Source: Flaveria trinervia
Taxonomy: Eukaryota; Streptophyta; Magnoliopsida; Asterales; Asteraceae
Direction of reading: 5' to 3'
Length of the DNA: 64,000 nucleotides
Assembly (NCBI GenBank): GCA_025506515.1
Contig: CM046443.1
Coordinates: forward strand, 26,958,945 to 27,022,944
The notes beneath the pieces are model-generated. The model was given only the letters and a program-made list of their open reading frames with translations. It ran no database searches and was not told the DNA's origin. Numbering within the stretch: the first letter of the stretch is position 1; each line of letters begins with the position of its first letter. Below are positions 11,268 through 22,700 of this stretch, piece after piece. A program made the position numbers and the translations under genes.

Positions 11268-11781
11268 TTGTCTGAATATGATGAGGAAATACATATTGAT
11301 CAAATTCCTACTCCTTTACATAATAGACCTAGATTAAAACCACATTGTTTTAGATGTGGTAAAGATGATCATGTAGTTAAGCATTGTCCTGAGCTAGATC
11401 ATAGACTCTTAAATAAGAATTCATTTGGGAATAGACCGACTAAATTAGTTAATAATTTCTTTTGCAAGAAACCAGTCTCTCCTAAACCCAAAGTTGTTCA
11501 AACTTGGGTTCCCATTTCACCAGGTTAACATGTTCTTTGATATTTTTGCAGGAGTCATCCAATAAGGTTGTAAACAGTGTATGGCATGTGGATAGTGGAT
11601 GCTCCAGACATATGACGGGGCTCAAGGATTTATTGACTAATTATTGGATAATAAATGAAGGTTATGTAGCATTTGCAGGCGACAAGAAAGGAGGAAAGAT
11701 GATCGGTTAAGGAGAAGTTTCTAATGGCTCTCTAACTTTAGAGAAAGTCAATTATGTACCTGAGCTTGCATTTAATCTGTT
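11268..11781 (+). pseudogene. Second zinc knuckle and protease of element A
   Basis: CFRCGKDDHVVKHC at 11346-11387 is an intact CCHC knuckle just before the protease, in addition to the damaged nucleocapsid knuckle. The aspartic protease follows with the active-site segment VWHVDSGCSRHMTG at 11579-11620, preserving the DSG triad. A frameshift near 11525 and a stop at 11708 separate the parts. The protease would have cut Gag-Pol during particle maturation. Confidence 0.8.
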
Positions 11782-11783
11782 GA

Positions 11784-13271
11784 GTGTCTCTCATTTATGA
11801 TAAAGACATTCCGGTCTTGTTTAAGTCCAATGAATGTCTCTTTCTAAAATCGGAGTTTGATATTCCAAATGAAATGGTACTCATGCGAGCTCCACGAAAG
11901 CATGACACATATCTTCTTGATATGGGTTCAAAGGAGTCAACGTCTACTGTCACCTGTCTCTTGTCCAAAGCTTCCACTTCTGAGTCTTTCTTTTGGCATC
12001 GCATATTGGGCCACATCAATTTTAAAATTATAAACAAATTAGTTAAAAACAATCTCGTTAGGCGACTACCTTTAAAAGATTTATCTGTGGTTGAAAAATG
12101 TATGGTGTGTGCCAAAGGCAAACAACATAAGAAACCACATAAGCCTAAACTTGAAAATAACATATCTAATCCCTTCGAATTGTTACATACTGATTTGTTT
12201 GGCCTAATTAGTGTTAAATCAATGCTAAAAAATCTTTCTTTCTTGTGATAACAGATGATTTTTCTAGGTACTCTTGGGTGAGATTTCTTGATCACAAAGG
12301 AGAGGCTGTTGACGAGTTGCAGAAGCTAGTTATTTCAATTGAATCAATAAAAAGAGGAAGGTTATGGCAATCAGAAGTGACAACGGTACTGAATTCAGAA
12401 ATCAGATCTTCAATTCGTTCTGTGCTGCTAAGGGAATTTTAAGACAATTTAGTGCTGCAAGGTCAACAGAATGGTATGGCTGAACAAAAGAATCGCATGC
12501 TTATTGAAGCTGCTCGTACAATGCTGATTGAATCCTCCTTACCCATCATCTTTTGGGCTGAGGCGGTGAATTGTGCTTCCTACGTTCTGAACAGGGTATT
12601 GATAGTCAAGGATAAAATGAAGACTCCTTATGAATTGTTTCATAAGATAAAGCCTTTAATTGATTTCTTCTGTCCATTTGGCCACTCATGCACTTTATTG
12701 AATACACAGGCATAGAAGATGAAGTTTGGTGTTGTGTATGATGAATGTCACTTTGTTGGCTATTCTTCTTCTTAAAAAGCTTATAGGGTATATAGTACTT
12801 CTATGTTGATTGGCAGGAATCTAATTCCTCCGATTTTCGATCTAAACCAGCATGGTTCTTTGACTCCGATACTGTGTTTAACTCGTTTCATCTTCCGGTT
12901 TTCGACGATGATACGTCTATCTCCAATGTTCACATAAACCTCATTCCCCCAACACCTATTATAGCTCATGACTCTCCTACTATATCTGCAAACGACGCTA
13001 CATCAGTTGATATTGCATCTTCATCTTCATCATTTGACCTTCCACCTCCACCTACTTCTGCATCCCTTCCATCTACACCTCCATCTACCTCATCTCAATC
13101 GGTATCACCTAACTCTCCAATTAACTCTACATTACCATCAACTTTCACTTCATCAATCCAGCATCAACCAATTTGCCAATCGTCTTTAAATATCCTACCC
13201 ATGCCCTCTGATTTCAAAACCTTGAAAGATCATCCACATGATAACATCATAGGATCTATCACCGATGGAGT
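11784..13271 (+). pseudogene. Integrase region of element A
   Basis: The GAG-pre-integrase zinc region FFWHRILGHINF...CMVCAKGKQHKKPHK lies at 11989-12140 with its HHCC residues intact. The first catalytic aspartate is in LLHTDLFG (12182-12205), the second in RSDNGTEF (about 12370-12393) and the glutamate in NGMAEQKNR (about 12472). The triad survives, but frameshifts near 12245, 12345 and 12460 and a stop at 12712 break the frame. The C-terminal stretch to 13275 is low in complexity, rich in Ser, Pro and Thr, and links integrase to reverse transcriptase. Integrase would insert the cDNA into the host genome. Confidence 0.85.
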
Positions 13272-14190
13272 TTGAATGCGGAGTCAATTGTTTATTCTCT
13301 TGTTTTATCCCAATTTGTCCCAAAGAATGTTCATGCAGCTCTTCAGGAACCTTGCTGGGTTGAATCAATGCAATTAGAGCTGCAACAGTTCAGGAAACTC
13401 AAGGTATGGACCCTGGTCGATCTTCCACCAAACAAATGCCCAATTGGCATGAAATGGGTGTTCAAAAACAAACCCGATGATCATGGCATTATGGTAAGAA
13501 ACAAGTCGTGATTGGTGGTCCAGGGCTTTGTTCAAGAAGAAGGGATTGACTATATCGAAGTCTTTGCTCCTGTTGCCCGTCTCGAAGCCATCAGAATTTT
13601 TCTCACTCACACTGCTCATAAGCAGTTCAAAGTCTATCAGATGGATGTCAAATGTGCATTTCTTTATGGAGACATTGACGAGGAGATTTATGTGTGTCAA
13701 CCACCAGGTTTTGAGGATCCTGACTTTCCTGACAAAGTTTACAACCTTGATAAGTCTCTTTATGGTCTTCATCAGGCTCCTCGGATCTTGTATGAGACAC
13801 TAACTTAGTATCTCTTAAGTAATGGTTTTTCTCGTGGCACCATTGATATGACCTTATTCAAGAGGGAAGTGGATGGTGAAATGCTGATTGTCCAGTTTAT
13901 GTCAATGATATTATCTTCGGCTCCACCAATCCACAATTGTGTCAGGAGTTCAAGGAGGTGATGCATAGTCGCTTTGAAATGAGCATGATTAGGGAAATGT
14001 GCTTTTTCCTTGGGCTGCAGGTCGAACAAAAGCTAGAGGGAATTCTCGTTCATCAGGAAAAGTATGTTAATGAAATATTAAAGAAATTCAAGATGGATGA
14101 AGCCTCTCCTGAAATAACTCATTTACAGCTCAAACATGCCTCACTCCAGACAAAAATGGGACACCTGTTGATCCTCATCTCTACAGATCC
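13272..14190 (+). pseudogene. Reverse transcriptase of element A
   Basis: The copia RT (RVT_2) starts around LQEPCWVESMQLELQQF (13342) and includes YQMDVKCAFLYGDIDEEIYV (13635-13694) and LYGLHQAPR. The catalytic box, normally YVDD, reads YVND at 13898-13909 through a GAT-to-AAT change. Stops at 13509 and 13806 sit where related copies have Arg (CGA) and Gln (CAG), so both are explained by C-to-T changes. The enzyme would copy element RNA into cDNA in the particle. Confidence 0.85.
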
Positions 14191-14815
14191 CTGATTGGTT
14201 CCCTTATGTATCTTACAGCAAGTCACCCAGACATCACCTTTGCTGTAGGATATTGTTCTCAATACCAATCTGTCCCGAAAGAGTCTCATGCAAAGGCTGT
14301 CAAATGAATATTTTGTTATCTTAAAGGCTCCTCTTGTTTAGGTCTTTGGTATCCTTATGGTGGGAATTTTGACTTACATGCCTATTTTGACAGTGAGTCT
14401 AATGGTTGTAGGTTAAACAGAAAGTCAGTTACTAGAGGCTGTCAATACTTGGGCAATTGTCTGGTTTCATGGCACAGCAAGAAACAAACCACTATTTCTC
14501 TCTCTAGGGGAGAAGCAGAATACATTGCTGCTTCCGGCTGCTGCTCACAAGTGCTCTGGATACAACACCAGATGATCGACTATGGGATTAACTTTCTTCA
14601 TACATTGCTATTCTGTGAAAAGAAGCAGCATTGGCATTGCCAAGAACCCTATCCATCATTCTCAAACCAAGCATATTGAGACACAGATTCATGCGATCCG
14701 TGATGCTCAGGAAAAATATTATTCCAATAGACACAAAAAATCAAAAAGTTCACTAAAACATTTGATAAACCTCGTTTTTATGAATTTATCACTATGTTAG
14801 GTTTAATATCATTTT
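14191..14815 (+). pseudogene. RNase H of element A
   Basis: After the RT the sequence encodes the copia RNase H, with SLMYLTASHPDI near 14201, WYPYGGNF near 14348, SRGEAEYIAASGCCSQVLW at 14506-14562 and the terminal FTKTFDKPRFYEF segment to about 14800. A stop at 14305 (TGA for CGA) and frameshifts near 14610 inactivate it. RNase H would remove the RNA strand during cDNA synthesis. Confidence 0.8.
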
Positions 14816-15080
14816 AAAACCGTTTTTCTTTCCATACAATTTTATATATATTTTTTTATTTTTTTATTGTTTCCTTTTCTTTCTTTTCCCTTCGTTCTAG
14901 TCGCTCCATTACTCTTCATTATTTTTCTCTTTAAAAAATAAAATAAAAAATAAATAAAATAATAATAAATAAAATAATAAATAATAAATAAAATTATATT
15001 TATATATATATATATATATATAATAACATATAGTCTAGTTAGAAATTTATACATTTTGCTTCTTGTTAAATGTAGAAATT
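14816..15080 (+). other. 3' untranslated region of element A with AT microsatellite
   Basis: This AT-rich stretch holds AAATAAAATAA-type runs at 14937-14995 and a perfect TA run at about 15000-15022. Open frames crossing it encode only Ile/Tyr/Phe-rich low-complexity sequence and are not genes. Confidence 0.6.
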
Positions 15081-15090
15081 TCGGGGGAGA
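15081..15090 (+). other. Polypurine tract of element A
   Basis: TCGGGGGAGA is a copia-type plus-strand primer. A 3' LTR starting TG should follow but does not, so the LTR was lost or the junction is a deletion. Confidence 0.55.
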
Positions 15091-15126
15091 TTACATATTA
15101 AAAGTGCTTCTTGTTTTTCTCTGCAG

Positions 15127-15357
15127 AATAAAATGAGTAGGCTAGATAGGTGCATATTCATATTCTCCACTCGGGGAATGGGTAAGCAAATCAACTAAGG
15201 CTTGACTTTTCACTGCGTTGGGAGTTACACATTTCATGTCATAGCCTGCTAGAGTGAGGAACCACCGAGCAGCTTTCCCTATGAGTATAGTATAGTTCGA
15301 GACATTAAGTGTTTGATTGGGTCACATCTTGTCATAATATGAACTGTGAAGGACATG
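15127..15357 (-). pseudogene. Orphan Ty3-gypsy RNase H fragment
   Basis: On the minus strand the sequence encodes RCDPIKHLMS and then GKAARWFLTLAGYDMKCV, followed by NAVKSQALVDLLTHSP. These match the DPIKYLMS, GRLAKW and AIKGQALADFL signature of gypsy RNase H, not copia. One frameshift separates the two parts near 15277. No other gypsy domain lies nearby, so this is a short stray piece trapped between elements A and S. Confidence 0.75.
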
Positions 15358-15389
15358 AAGTAATGACCTTCTGAGTAACAAAGACAAAC

Positions 15390-18300
15390 TAATGTGAGGC
15401 AGTGCCCTTCCAGAACTGAGTTCTCCTACAACTGGAAGATCCTGCTGCATCTTGTTCTCTATTGTTTATCAAACAAGTCTGGGGGACGGGATCAAATCCC
15501 ATATGAACTAGGGTGCCTAGTTTATGGAATGGTGAAAAGCCTCCACTTCAACTACTTAAAGTTTGTGTTGACTAACCTTATGGGGAACCTTTAGAGAGAG
15601 ACATTCTTCACATATCCTAGGTTCCTTATCACATAATTAACCGTGAGTTGGACCAAAGTCAGCTTGTCTATGCAGCTGCTTTGATTGTCGCTCACATGAG
15701 GCCGACCATCTTCAAATTTTTGAAGAAAATGTCTACCAATTTCACCGAAAGACATACTACACGTCTTCTAGTTATGCTTAAGCCAATGGCTCCTGGTGAC
15801 ATCCATGTTAACCCCACATGTGATGAACCCACACCAACAACTACCGTCACATTATCAAATCTATCTTCTCCACCCATAAAGATCACCTACTAGAGACGTC
15901 CAAAATGAACCCTTGTTCAATCTCCTCTAATTGAACAAGTCCCCCCTGTTCTACCCAAAAAGGCTAGAGTGGAAACATGGGCTCCCACTAAGTTTGAGGT
16001 CCCACCTTCCTTCACATTGACCTCAATATGGGTATTGAGTCTCCTCAGTCTCAATCCTATAAGCCCGAATCCCAACCCAAAAGCCCTCAGGGTGAGTCTT
16101 TATACTCCCCTAAGCAGCCAAAAAGGGACAACCCCACTAAAGGCTCAATGCCATTAGACATTGATCAAAGTCCCGGGTCATTAGGAATAAATGCCATATC
16201 TTTCACTGACCTATTGACAGGATCTGATGAAGAGTTCATGTCTCTTCACGGCAATGAAGTTGATCCACAACACCCATTAAGGGATCAACTGAGCCTAAGG
16301 AGACCCCTGATCTCTAGCCCCCATCAGCATATCCAAACTGAGGTGAGTCCTACTAGAGTGGATGGGACTAATGTAGATTCAGCTGCCACTACTATAGGTG
16401 CCTCAATGAGCCCACAAGTCAGTGGTAGCATTGTTGAGACTGAATCTACAGCAACGAAGCATTCTGATGACTCTGAAAGAGACATCATTATGCATGGAAA
16501 CCATGGCACCAAGAAACCCCTTCTGGTGGTGAGGATGAACATACAAGGTATGTTACCTTATCTACCATGATTCTTCTCATGAAGATGAGGGAAGACTGAA
16601 ACTCATCATTCAAGACCTACTTACTCAAGTCTCAAACCTTGAATTCAGGGTTAAGACTTTAGAAAGTAGGTCTGGCACTTAGCAACTTGAGATTGACAAT
16701 CTCAGGGCTAAACTAGCTGAGAAATAGATTGAGAGGTCTGTTAGGCATGTACCAGTTCAGGTCTCCCTGGCTTCTTCCTCTAGCTCATCTTGCTCTCAAG
16801 ATGATGCTATCAAAAAAGGGAAGAATGTTCAAAGACAAACACCCATGGTGTCCAAGAGCTCAATTATCTCAAAGCTCTCTTCAAGATATCCCTCTCAACA
16901 CTCAATGTCTTCCTGAGCCTACTCCAGTTACCCTACAAGTGTATCTTTGGATGCTAACAGATCTAAAAAGGTTTCTTACCTTGTTTCTCATGGGATCTTC
17001 TATGTGGCAGCCAGGTCTAGATATCTCTGTGGCCTACTTTGGAGCTGAAGAGCTTCAGAGGTTGAATACACCCTCTACCACTTTTGAGAAAGTTGGTCAA
17101 CCTAAGTTCTACATTGTACCTGAGATTAATTTCAAAGAGGAAATGGAAATAGATGGCCCATCAACCACAATAGTTGGGGCAGAGAGTGTATTACCACAGA
17201 TCTCCGAAGCTGAAGTCAAAGATGCAGAAGAACAATTTCAATCTTCCGAAGTCGAGATGGAAAATATGGAAGGACTCCTCTCCTTGTCGATGATTTATCA
17301 TCACAGATGCAATCCTAGAGCTAGCATCTGAGGTGAACAGTAAGGACTTTCTCAAGTTACCCATCACTCATCACCATCATCACCTCATGCTCTAGCAACC
17401 ACTCAACAACTTGAATCCTCTACACAAGAACCTTCTAGGTCTAAAACTTCCAAGATGTCAAAGGAAAAAGGAAGCTGACTAAGGAAGAACAGCTAGAGGA
17501 GGAAAGGTTGGAGAAACTGGAAAGAAAAGGGGAGACTACCCTTTGGGAAACTACTAGCAACCAGTAGTAAAGCAGTTGTAGCCAACCAAGAGGCAGTTAA
17601 TAACAAGAAAAGAGTGAAAGTAATTGACAGACTTGTCAAGATGGGAGTTGCAAGTGAAGTGCTCCTCTTACCATTAGAGAAGCTGATTGAATTGGAAAAG
17701 GCAACCCTGCTATTAAAAGAACAAGAAGGAGCAGCAAGGTTGGCCTTGGAAAAAGAAAACCTGAGGAAAAAAGGAAGAAGCCGATCAAAGGATAAGGAGT
17801 GAGAGAATAGCCTTTCTGAACTCAAGAGGATTCTCTCTTGAGAAACTTGCTCCGCATAACAATGACACGATCCTGTGGCTGGTAAACAAAGAACAGGATC
17901 AAATAGAGAAGGAAATAAAGAGGGCTTCCAAGGAGAGGATGAAGGAGAGAAAGAAGAAGAAAGATGATGTTGCGCTTGCAGCCTTGAAGAAGTCTGGGGA
18001 CAAAGCCTAGATGAAAGACTATCTCAGGGCCCATGGCTTCTCAGGCAGGTTGGATCCATGTCCATAAAGACCCTGTAATGTATTATCAGCGAGATCAAAG
18101 CTGACATACGCTTAGGAAGAAGGAAAGAGATGTACAAAAGAGTAAAGGGGACGACTTTCACACCTTTTTCACTACTACAACCTCAACTTGAACCTATCCC
18201 CTTCCATTTCCCTATCAAAACTAAACCAACCTTTATGCCTTACACCCCTAAACCCACATCATCAACCTTACCCACTTCCTCACCCACTCAATCCAAACAA

Positions 18301-19230
18301 CCACCGAAACTACCCATTCTCAAACTTAAAACCTTACCAAGAACCTAATCCTCATCAACCAAACAACCACCCAAGTCATCCTCTCATCCATCCAAATCTC
18401 TTTCCTTAGAAGAGTTTAAGGAGATCAAGAGGAAGCTCATAAACTGCACATCTTTGAGTAATATCTTCTGTGAGGAGGAGTCTTTACATTGATAACTCCT
18501 CAAGTTCCCTCACAAGAGAGTAATTCCTTGATCTCCCAAGAGGAACACTGGACCAAGTTGCTAGACTACTTGGCCTCAACTTTGATTCCTTAAATGATGA
18601 AGAGAAGAAGCTCAAAAAAAAGCTGGTGACTCTACTGGATACAAAGAAAGGGGACAAGGTTCCTAGTCAGCCCTTTGTGCCAAGAAATAAGATTATCCAG
18701 TGGAGGTTCGATGAAGCCTCTCATAACTTTGTTGTGGAGAAAGAGAATGGAGAGAGCAACAGGCTGAATGCGTCTCCTTGCTAAACTTTAGCAAATTTGA
18801 TATTGTTGAGTTAGTAGAGAAGCCATTCTTCAATCCCACCAACTCTGACATAGCTGCTCACATCATAATTCATCTGAGCAGCCTTTATCTTGCTGAGCTA
18901 ATTGCAAAAGCCAAGATTGAAGAGGAGTTAAAGTTGAGAGAGAAGAAAGACAAGGAAAGATCAACCATCAAAGGAAAATCCATTCTATAAATGATGGGAG
19001 GCCCTGAATTGGAACCAATAGTTAGATGGGAGTATGACTATAAATCCTGTCAACTAACTCTCTTCAGAGGGACTCAGCAGAGGGTACATATCATTCAGAG
19101 TGACAGACTAGATCTCCTATCCACGAATAATATGTACAAACTTCTCAACACCACTTTTGGAAAGAACAAAGAAACATATAAGTATCTTCTTTCCCTAGTG
19201 TTGAAACTTTTGAGAAGGAGGAGCAAGTGA
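15390..19230 (+). pseudogene. Third ORF of element S (env-position protein)
   Basis: This is the same gene as C's third ORF, lacking the first ~110 residues. In order it has the end of the N-terminal domain (15394-15600), a Ser/Pro-rich stretch with LDIDQSPGSLG and SFTDLLTGSDEE (16145-16250), short helical repeats (16590-16730), a KATLLLKEQEGAARLALEK coiled coil (17690-17790), a charged GFSGR region near 18030, a Pro-rich stretch (18150-18400) and a conserved C-terminus ending at TGA 19228. Stops and shifts are frequent (for example 15594, 15893, 16570, 17331). No signal peptide or membrane span is obvious in the open segments. Its role is unknown; it occupies the Sirevirus env-like position. 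Confidence 0.75.
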
Positions 19231-19247
19231 GGTTTTGGTAGCATTAG

Positions 19248-19260
19248 CCTAGGGGGAGTT
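19248..19260 (+). other. Polypurine tract of element S
   Basis: CCTAGGGGGAGTT directly precedes the LTR and is identical to the tract of element C at 60234. Confidence 0.85.
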
Positions 19261-20108
19261 TGTTGAATCAAGAAGGCTGGTGCAACCAAAACCAAACACT
19301 TAGAGTATTTTGAGTACAACTAATGAAGTTCTTCGAAGACAAGTTCAGTACTTTCAAAGGTATATGCTAAACTTCCGAAGCAAAGCTCAAAGGAACTTTC
19401 GAAGATAAGCTTCAGCTTCCGAAGACAAAGTCTCTGCTCATCCAAGAATTTATACTTAGAAGAAATGAATACTACAACTTCGAAAGTATGATGTCCAAAG
19501 GAAGGCTCGGAAGAAGTAGCCACTTCCGAAGTATAAGTGGCTTTGGAAGAACATGTTCTTCCGAAACTAGTTAACCTTCGGAAGTACCTAGTATGAACCA
19601 GTGGACATAAGTATGGTGTCTTTGACACTCCACTACAAATCTTTGATATACTACATGGTGCTTTCCCACGCCCATGTAGTTGACCTTACTTTAATCCACT
19701 ATTCACACTTATCAGTTAGTACAGTTTCCAACTTTAGTTGGTGACAAATGGTAAGTCATGGACATGTCATGACTACCATATCTTAGATAAGACATTATCT
19801 AAGATACCTTAACTATAGCTTTGTAGTATCTGCTTTAGTTATAGGATTCTAGCTGGTATCAAAGTATATCTAGTTGTATGTAGTAGTATATATAGTTCTT
19901 ATTGTAACTCTTGTAGTAAGCTTGTAAGAGTCTTGTAATACTTTGAGTTGAGAAGTAATATATACAAGTATCTTGAAAATCATTCTCTTATGTTTTCTTT
20001 GTGTTACTTAGTATATTATAATAAACTCTTAGAAGAATTTTGCTTCTTGAATGTTCATTATTGAGTTTGAGAGAAATAATTATGTTGAATAAAAAGATCG
20101 ATCCTGCA
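19261..20108 (+). repeat. 3' LTR of element S
   Basis: It starts TGTTGAATCA after the PPT and ends TCCTGCA, matching the ends and overall layout of the C LTRs (TGTTGGATCT...TCCTGCA). It carries about ten CTTCCGAAG or CTTCGAAAG motifs at 19325-19580 and a TATATATAG box at 19887-19895. The 5-bp sequence after it, AATTC, would be one copy of its target site. Confidence 0.85.
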
Positions 20109-20900
20109 AATTCCTAGAAAGAAATTGAGTTCTCCCGTGGCACTCATTTCAAATCTATCCTTCATCAGCTTCTCAAAGTATTTGTAGAGCGTTGGATTAG
20201 TTAACCCGAAGATAATGTCATCATTATATACTTGAAGTAGAATTAAATCAGTCCATGTTCCTTTGATGAAGAGAGTTCCATCTATAGTACTCATTCTGTA
20301 TCCATGCTAACAGAGATAATGAGATAGGGTCTCATACCACTTCCTAGGTGCTTGGTGCATCCCATAAAGAGCTTTATCAAGCTTGTAGACATAATCAAAA
20401 TGATTAGGATCTGCAAAGTGGTTGTTTGACATACGCCTCTTCATCAATCACCCCATAAAAAATGACATCAAGTTGGTAGACCTTGAAATTCTTAGAGGAA
20501 GCAAAAGCTAAGAATATCCTAATAGTTTCAAGTCTTGCAACAGGAGCGAAGACATCTGTATAGTCAATTTCTTCTTCTTGTGTGTATCCTTGAACATCTA
20601 GTCTAGCCTTGTTTTGATGACAAGTTCTCTATCATTTTTCTTATTCCTAAACACTCATTTGGTTCCTATGGTAGTCTTCCCTTGAGGAAGAGGACATAGG
20701 TTCCAGACCTTTTGCCTTTTGAATTGAAATTGCTCCTCTTGAATAGCTTTAACCCAACTTCCATCCTTTAAAGCCTCTTCAATTTTCTTAGCCTCTATCT
20801 AGGATAAGAAACAAGAGTGAAGACAAACATTTTCATCATAGGTTTGTCCCATTGTTTTTACCTCTAAATCACCATTTCCAATGATGTTTGTGGTAGGATA
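20109..20900 (-). pseudogene. Reverse transcriptase of element M (interrupted)
   Basis: Read leftwards, the RT begins near 20800 (IEEALKDGSW), passes a DYTDVFAPVARLET segment near 20560, and reaches the catalytic box at 20217-20228, which reads YNDD instead of YVDD. It then runs through MSATGELNFFLGI to 20109. There element S cuts it off, and the rest of RT plus all of RNase H are missing from the window. Several in-frame stops lie between 20300 and 20500. Confidence 0.8.
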
Positions 20901-21389
20901 AGACTTGTGATCCTTAGCCGAGGAATCATAGCAAGTTGCTTGGAGAATCTAAATTAGAGAAATTTAGATCTGGCATTGAATTTTCTCCCACCACATCAGC
21001 ACACTTATGAAAAAAGACTTGATCCAATGAGTGTATGACATCATTGATGTTGTCTTCAATGGAGTGGTTGTCACCATCAAGGAATTTTTTGACCACTGTG
21101 ACCACCACCATTTTCTCCTACATTTGAAGATCCTTCACCAGAGTTTTGTGCCTATAAGCTGGAATTTGAAGGCACCCTAAAAGTATCAACTGGATCTGTC
21201 ATTATTATACCAATAGGTACTCTATTTTTAGGATTAGTTACAACTGGAGATGAAGTTATGCAGCTTGATGGTTTTCTCAGCTCAAACCTTCGATCAGGAT
21301 CACCTGTTGGTAGTATATCTGTAGATCCTGAAACATGCTCACAAGATTTATAAAACAATTAGTAACTAAATCAAGATCAAACAACCAAT

Positions 21390-22560
21390 CAGGACTAGAA
21401 CCTTCACACTAGGAGTATGCCCATTGAAAGTCACATTGGCCGACTCATCAACTGCTCTAGTTCTAAGATTGAATACTTTATAAGCTTTGGCTTGGGAAGA
21501 GTATCAATAAAATGTCCATCATTTGATTTCTTATCAAACTTGGCAATTTGATATTTGGTATTTAAGATGGCGCAAGGACATCTAAATGACCTGAGAAAAC
21601 CAATATAAAATTTCCTCTTGTGCCAAAGTTCATAAGGAGTCTTAGTATGTGTCTTTACTACTAAAACTCTATTTTATACATAGCAAGCAATATTAACTGC
21701 CTCTGCCCAGAATGAGATGGGCAGTTTAAAGTCAGACAACATAGTTCTAGTAGCTTCAATGAGTTCCTATTTCTCCTCTCAGCAACACCATTTTGTTAAG
21801 GAGCCCTGGGAGCACTATATTGTCTTGTAATACCCTTTTCATCACAAAATGTCTCAAAGATTTGGTTCTTGAATTCAATTCCTTGATCACATCTTATGGT
21901 TTTGACCTTGTGATCACATTAATTCTCAATTTTTAAGATGAATTTTTTTAGAATCTCAGGAGTCTCATCCTTATTTCAAAGAAAGAAGACCCAAGTAAAT
22001 CTGGTGAAGTCATCTGTGATCACCAAACAATAAGTGGTCCTTCCTAAACTCATTACACTGGCAGGGCCAAAGAGATCCATATGCAACAAGTGTAGGGGTA
22101 GTGATGGAGTTTCCTTCATTTGGCTTGTGAGATACCGTATGTTGCTTCCCTTTCAGGCATGCAACACAATGATTATCACTTGTAAACTCTTTCTTTGGCA
22201 TTCCAAATACCAAATCTTTTTTAATTAATTTATTTATGTTTTTAAATTTTACATGGCATATTCTTTTGTGTCAGAGAAAAGACTCATCACTATTGTCTTT
22301 AGACAGAAAGCATGAAACTTCTGATGGACATGTTTCTAGCAAGTCCATCTTGTACATGTTCCCTTTTCTAGGGGCTCTGAGCAGGATATGCTCATGAGGA
22401 ATGACCACCCTGGGCCTGAGAACAATACACTCATGCTCAGTAAAGAGCATGTTGTGGCTCTGATCACAAAACTGAGATACTGTCAATAGATTGTATCCAA
22501 GCTCCTTTACAAAGTTTAACTTCTCAAACCATTTATGACCCTGCCCCTTCCTGTAATGTA
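21390..22560 (-). pseudogene. Integrase of element M
   Basis: The pre-integrase segment at 22271-22486 (LRAPRKGNMYKMDLL) and the zinc part with CVACLKGKQHTVSHK (about 22130-22175) are followed leftwards by the integrase core, broken by frameshifts near 22080 and 21900. The glutamate-containing GVAERRNR-type segment falls near 21770 and the terminal ILNTKYQIAKFDKKS part near 21530. HHCC and core motifs are recognisable but not continuous. Confidence 0.75.
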
Positions 22561-22599
22561 ACCTCCAACATCTCCTCCAAAAGCAATTGATCTTCCACC

Positions 22600-22700
22600 A
22601 ATTCTCTCAAATTTCTAGACTAGTGTCATATTGCCTGTCATGTGCCTAGAACAACCACTGTCAATGATCCATACATTTTTGCTTGTATTGAGTTATTCAT
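22600..22700 (-). pseudogene. Protease active-site region of element M
   Basis: The minus strand encodes VWIIDSGCSRHMTGNM, with the aspartic protease DSG motif intact. The downstream half is frameshifted. It lies in the correct order between the linker and the integrase. Confidence 0.8.

Larger units (their letters stand above)
7604..15090 (+). mobile_element. Ty1-copia element A lacking a 3' LTR
   Basis: A 5' LTR, a PBS, a motif-rich leader, gag and a full-length but broken pol lie in order on the plus strand, ending at a polypurine tract (15081-15090). The expected 3' LTR does not follow. The left edge is TGTTTATA at 7604 or TGTAATAG at 7618; without a second LTR it cannot be fixed. It abuts M's third ORF on the left and a gypsy fragment on the right. 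Frequent C-to-T type stops show long inactivity. Confidence 0.75.
15390..20108 (+). mobile_element. Sirevirus-like copia element S, 3' half only
   Basis: Only the third ORF, the PPT and the 3' LTR of this element are present. The LTR ends at TCCTGCA (20108), after which M's reverse transcriptase continues on the other strand, so S inserted into M within the RT just after the FFLGI codons. Its gag, pol and 5' LTR were lost with part of M. The third ORF begins mid-domain at about 15390, compared with C. Confidence 0.8.

Noticed and set aside
11795..12295. 166-codon minus-strand open frame
   Set aside because: It is the antisense shadow of A's integrase, which has clear motifs on the plus strand.
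14842..15054. Ile/Tyr-rich minus-strand open frame
   Set aside because: It is produced by the TA/AAT microsatellite in A's untranslated region.
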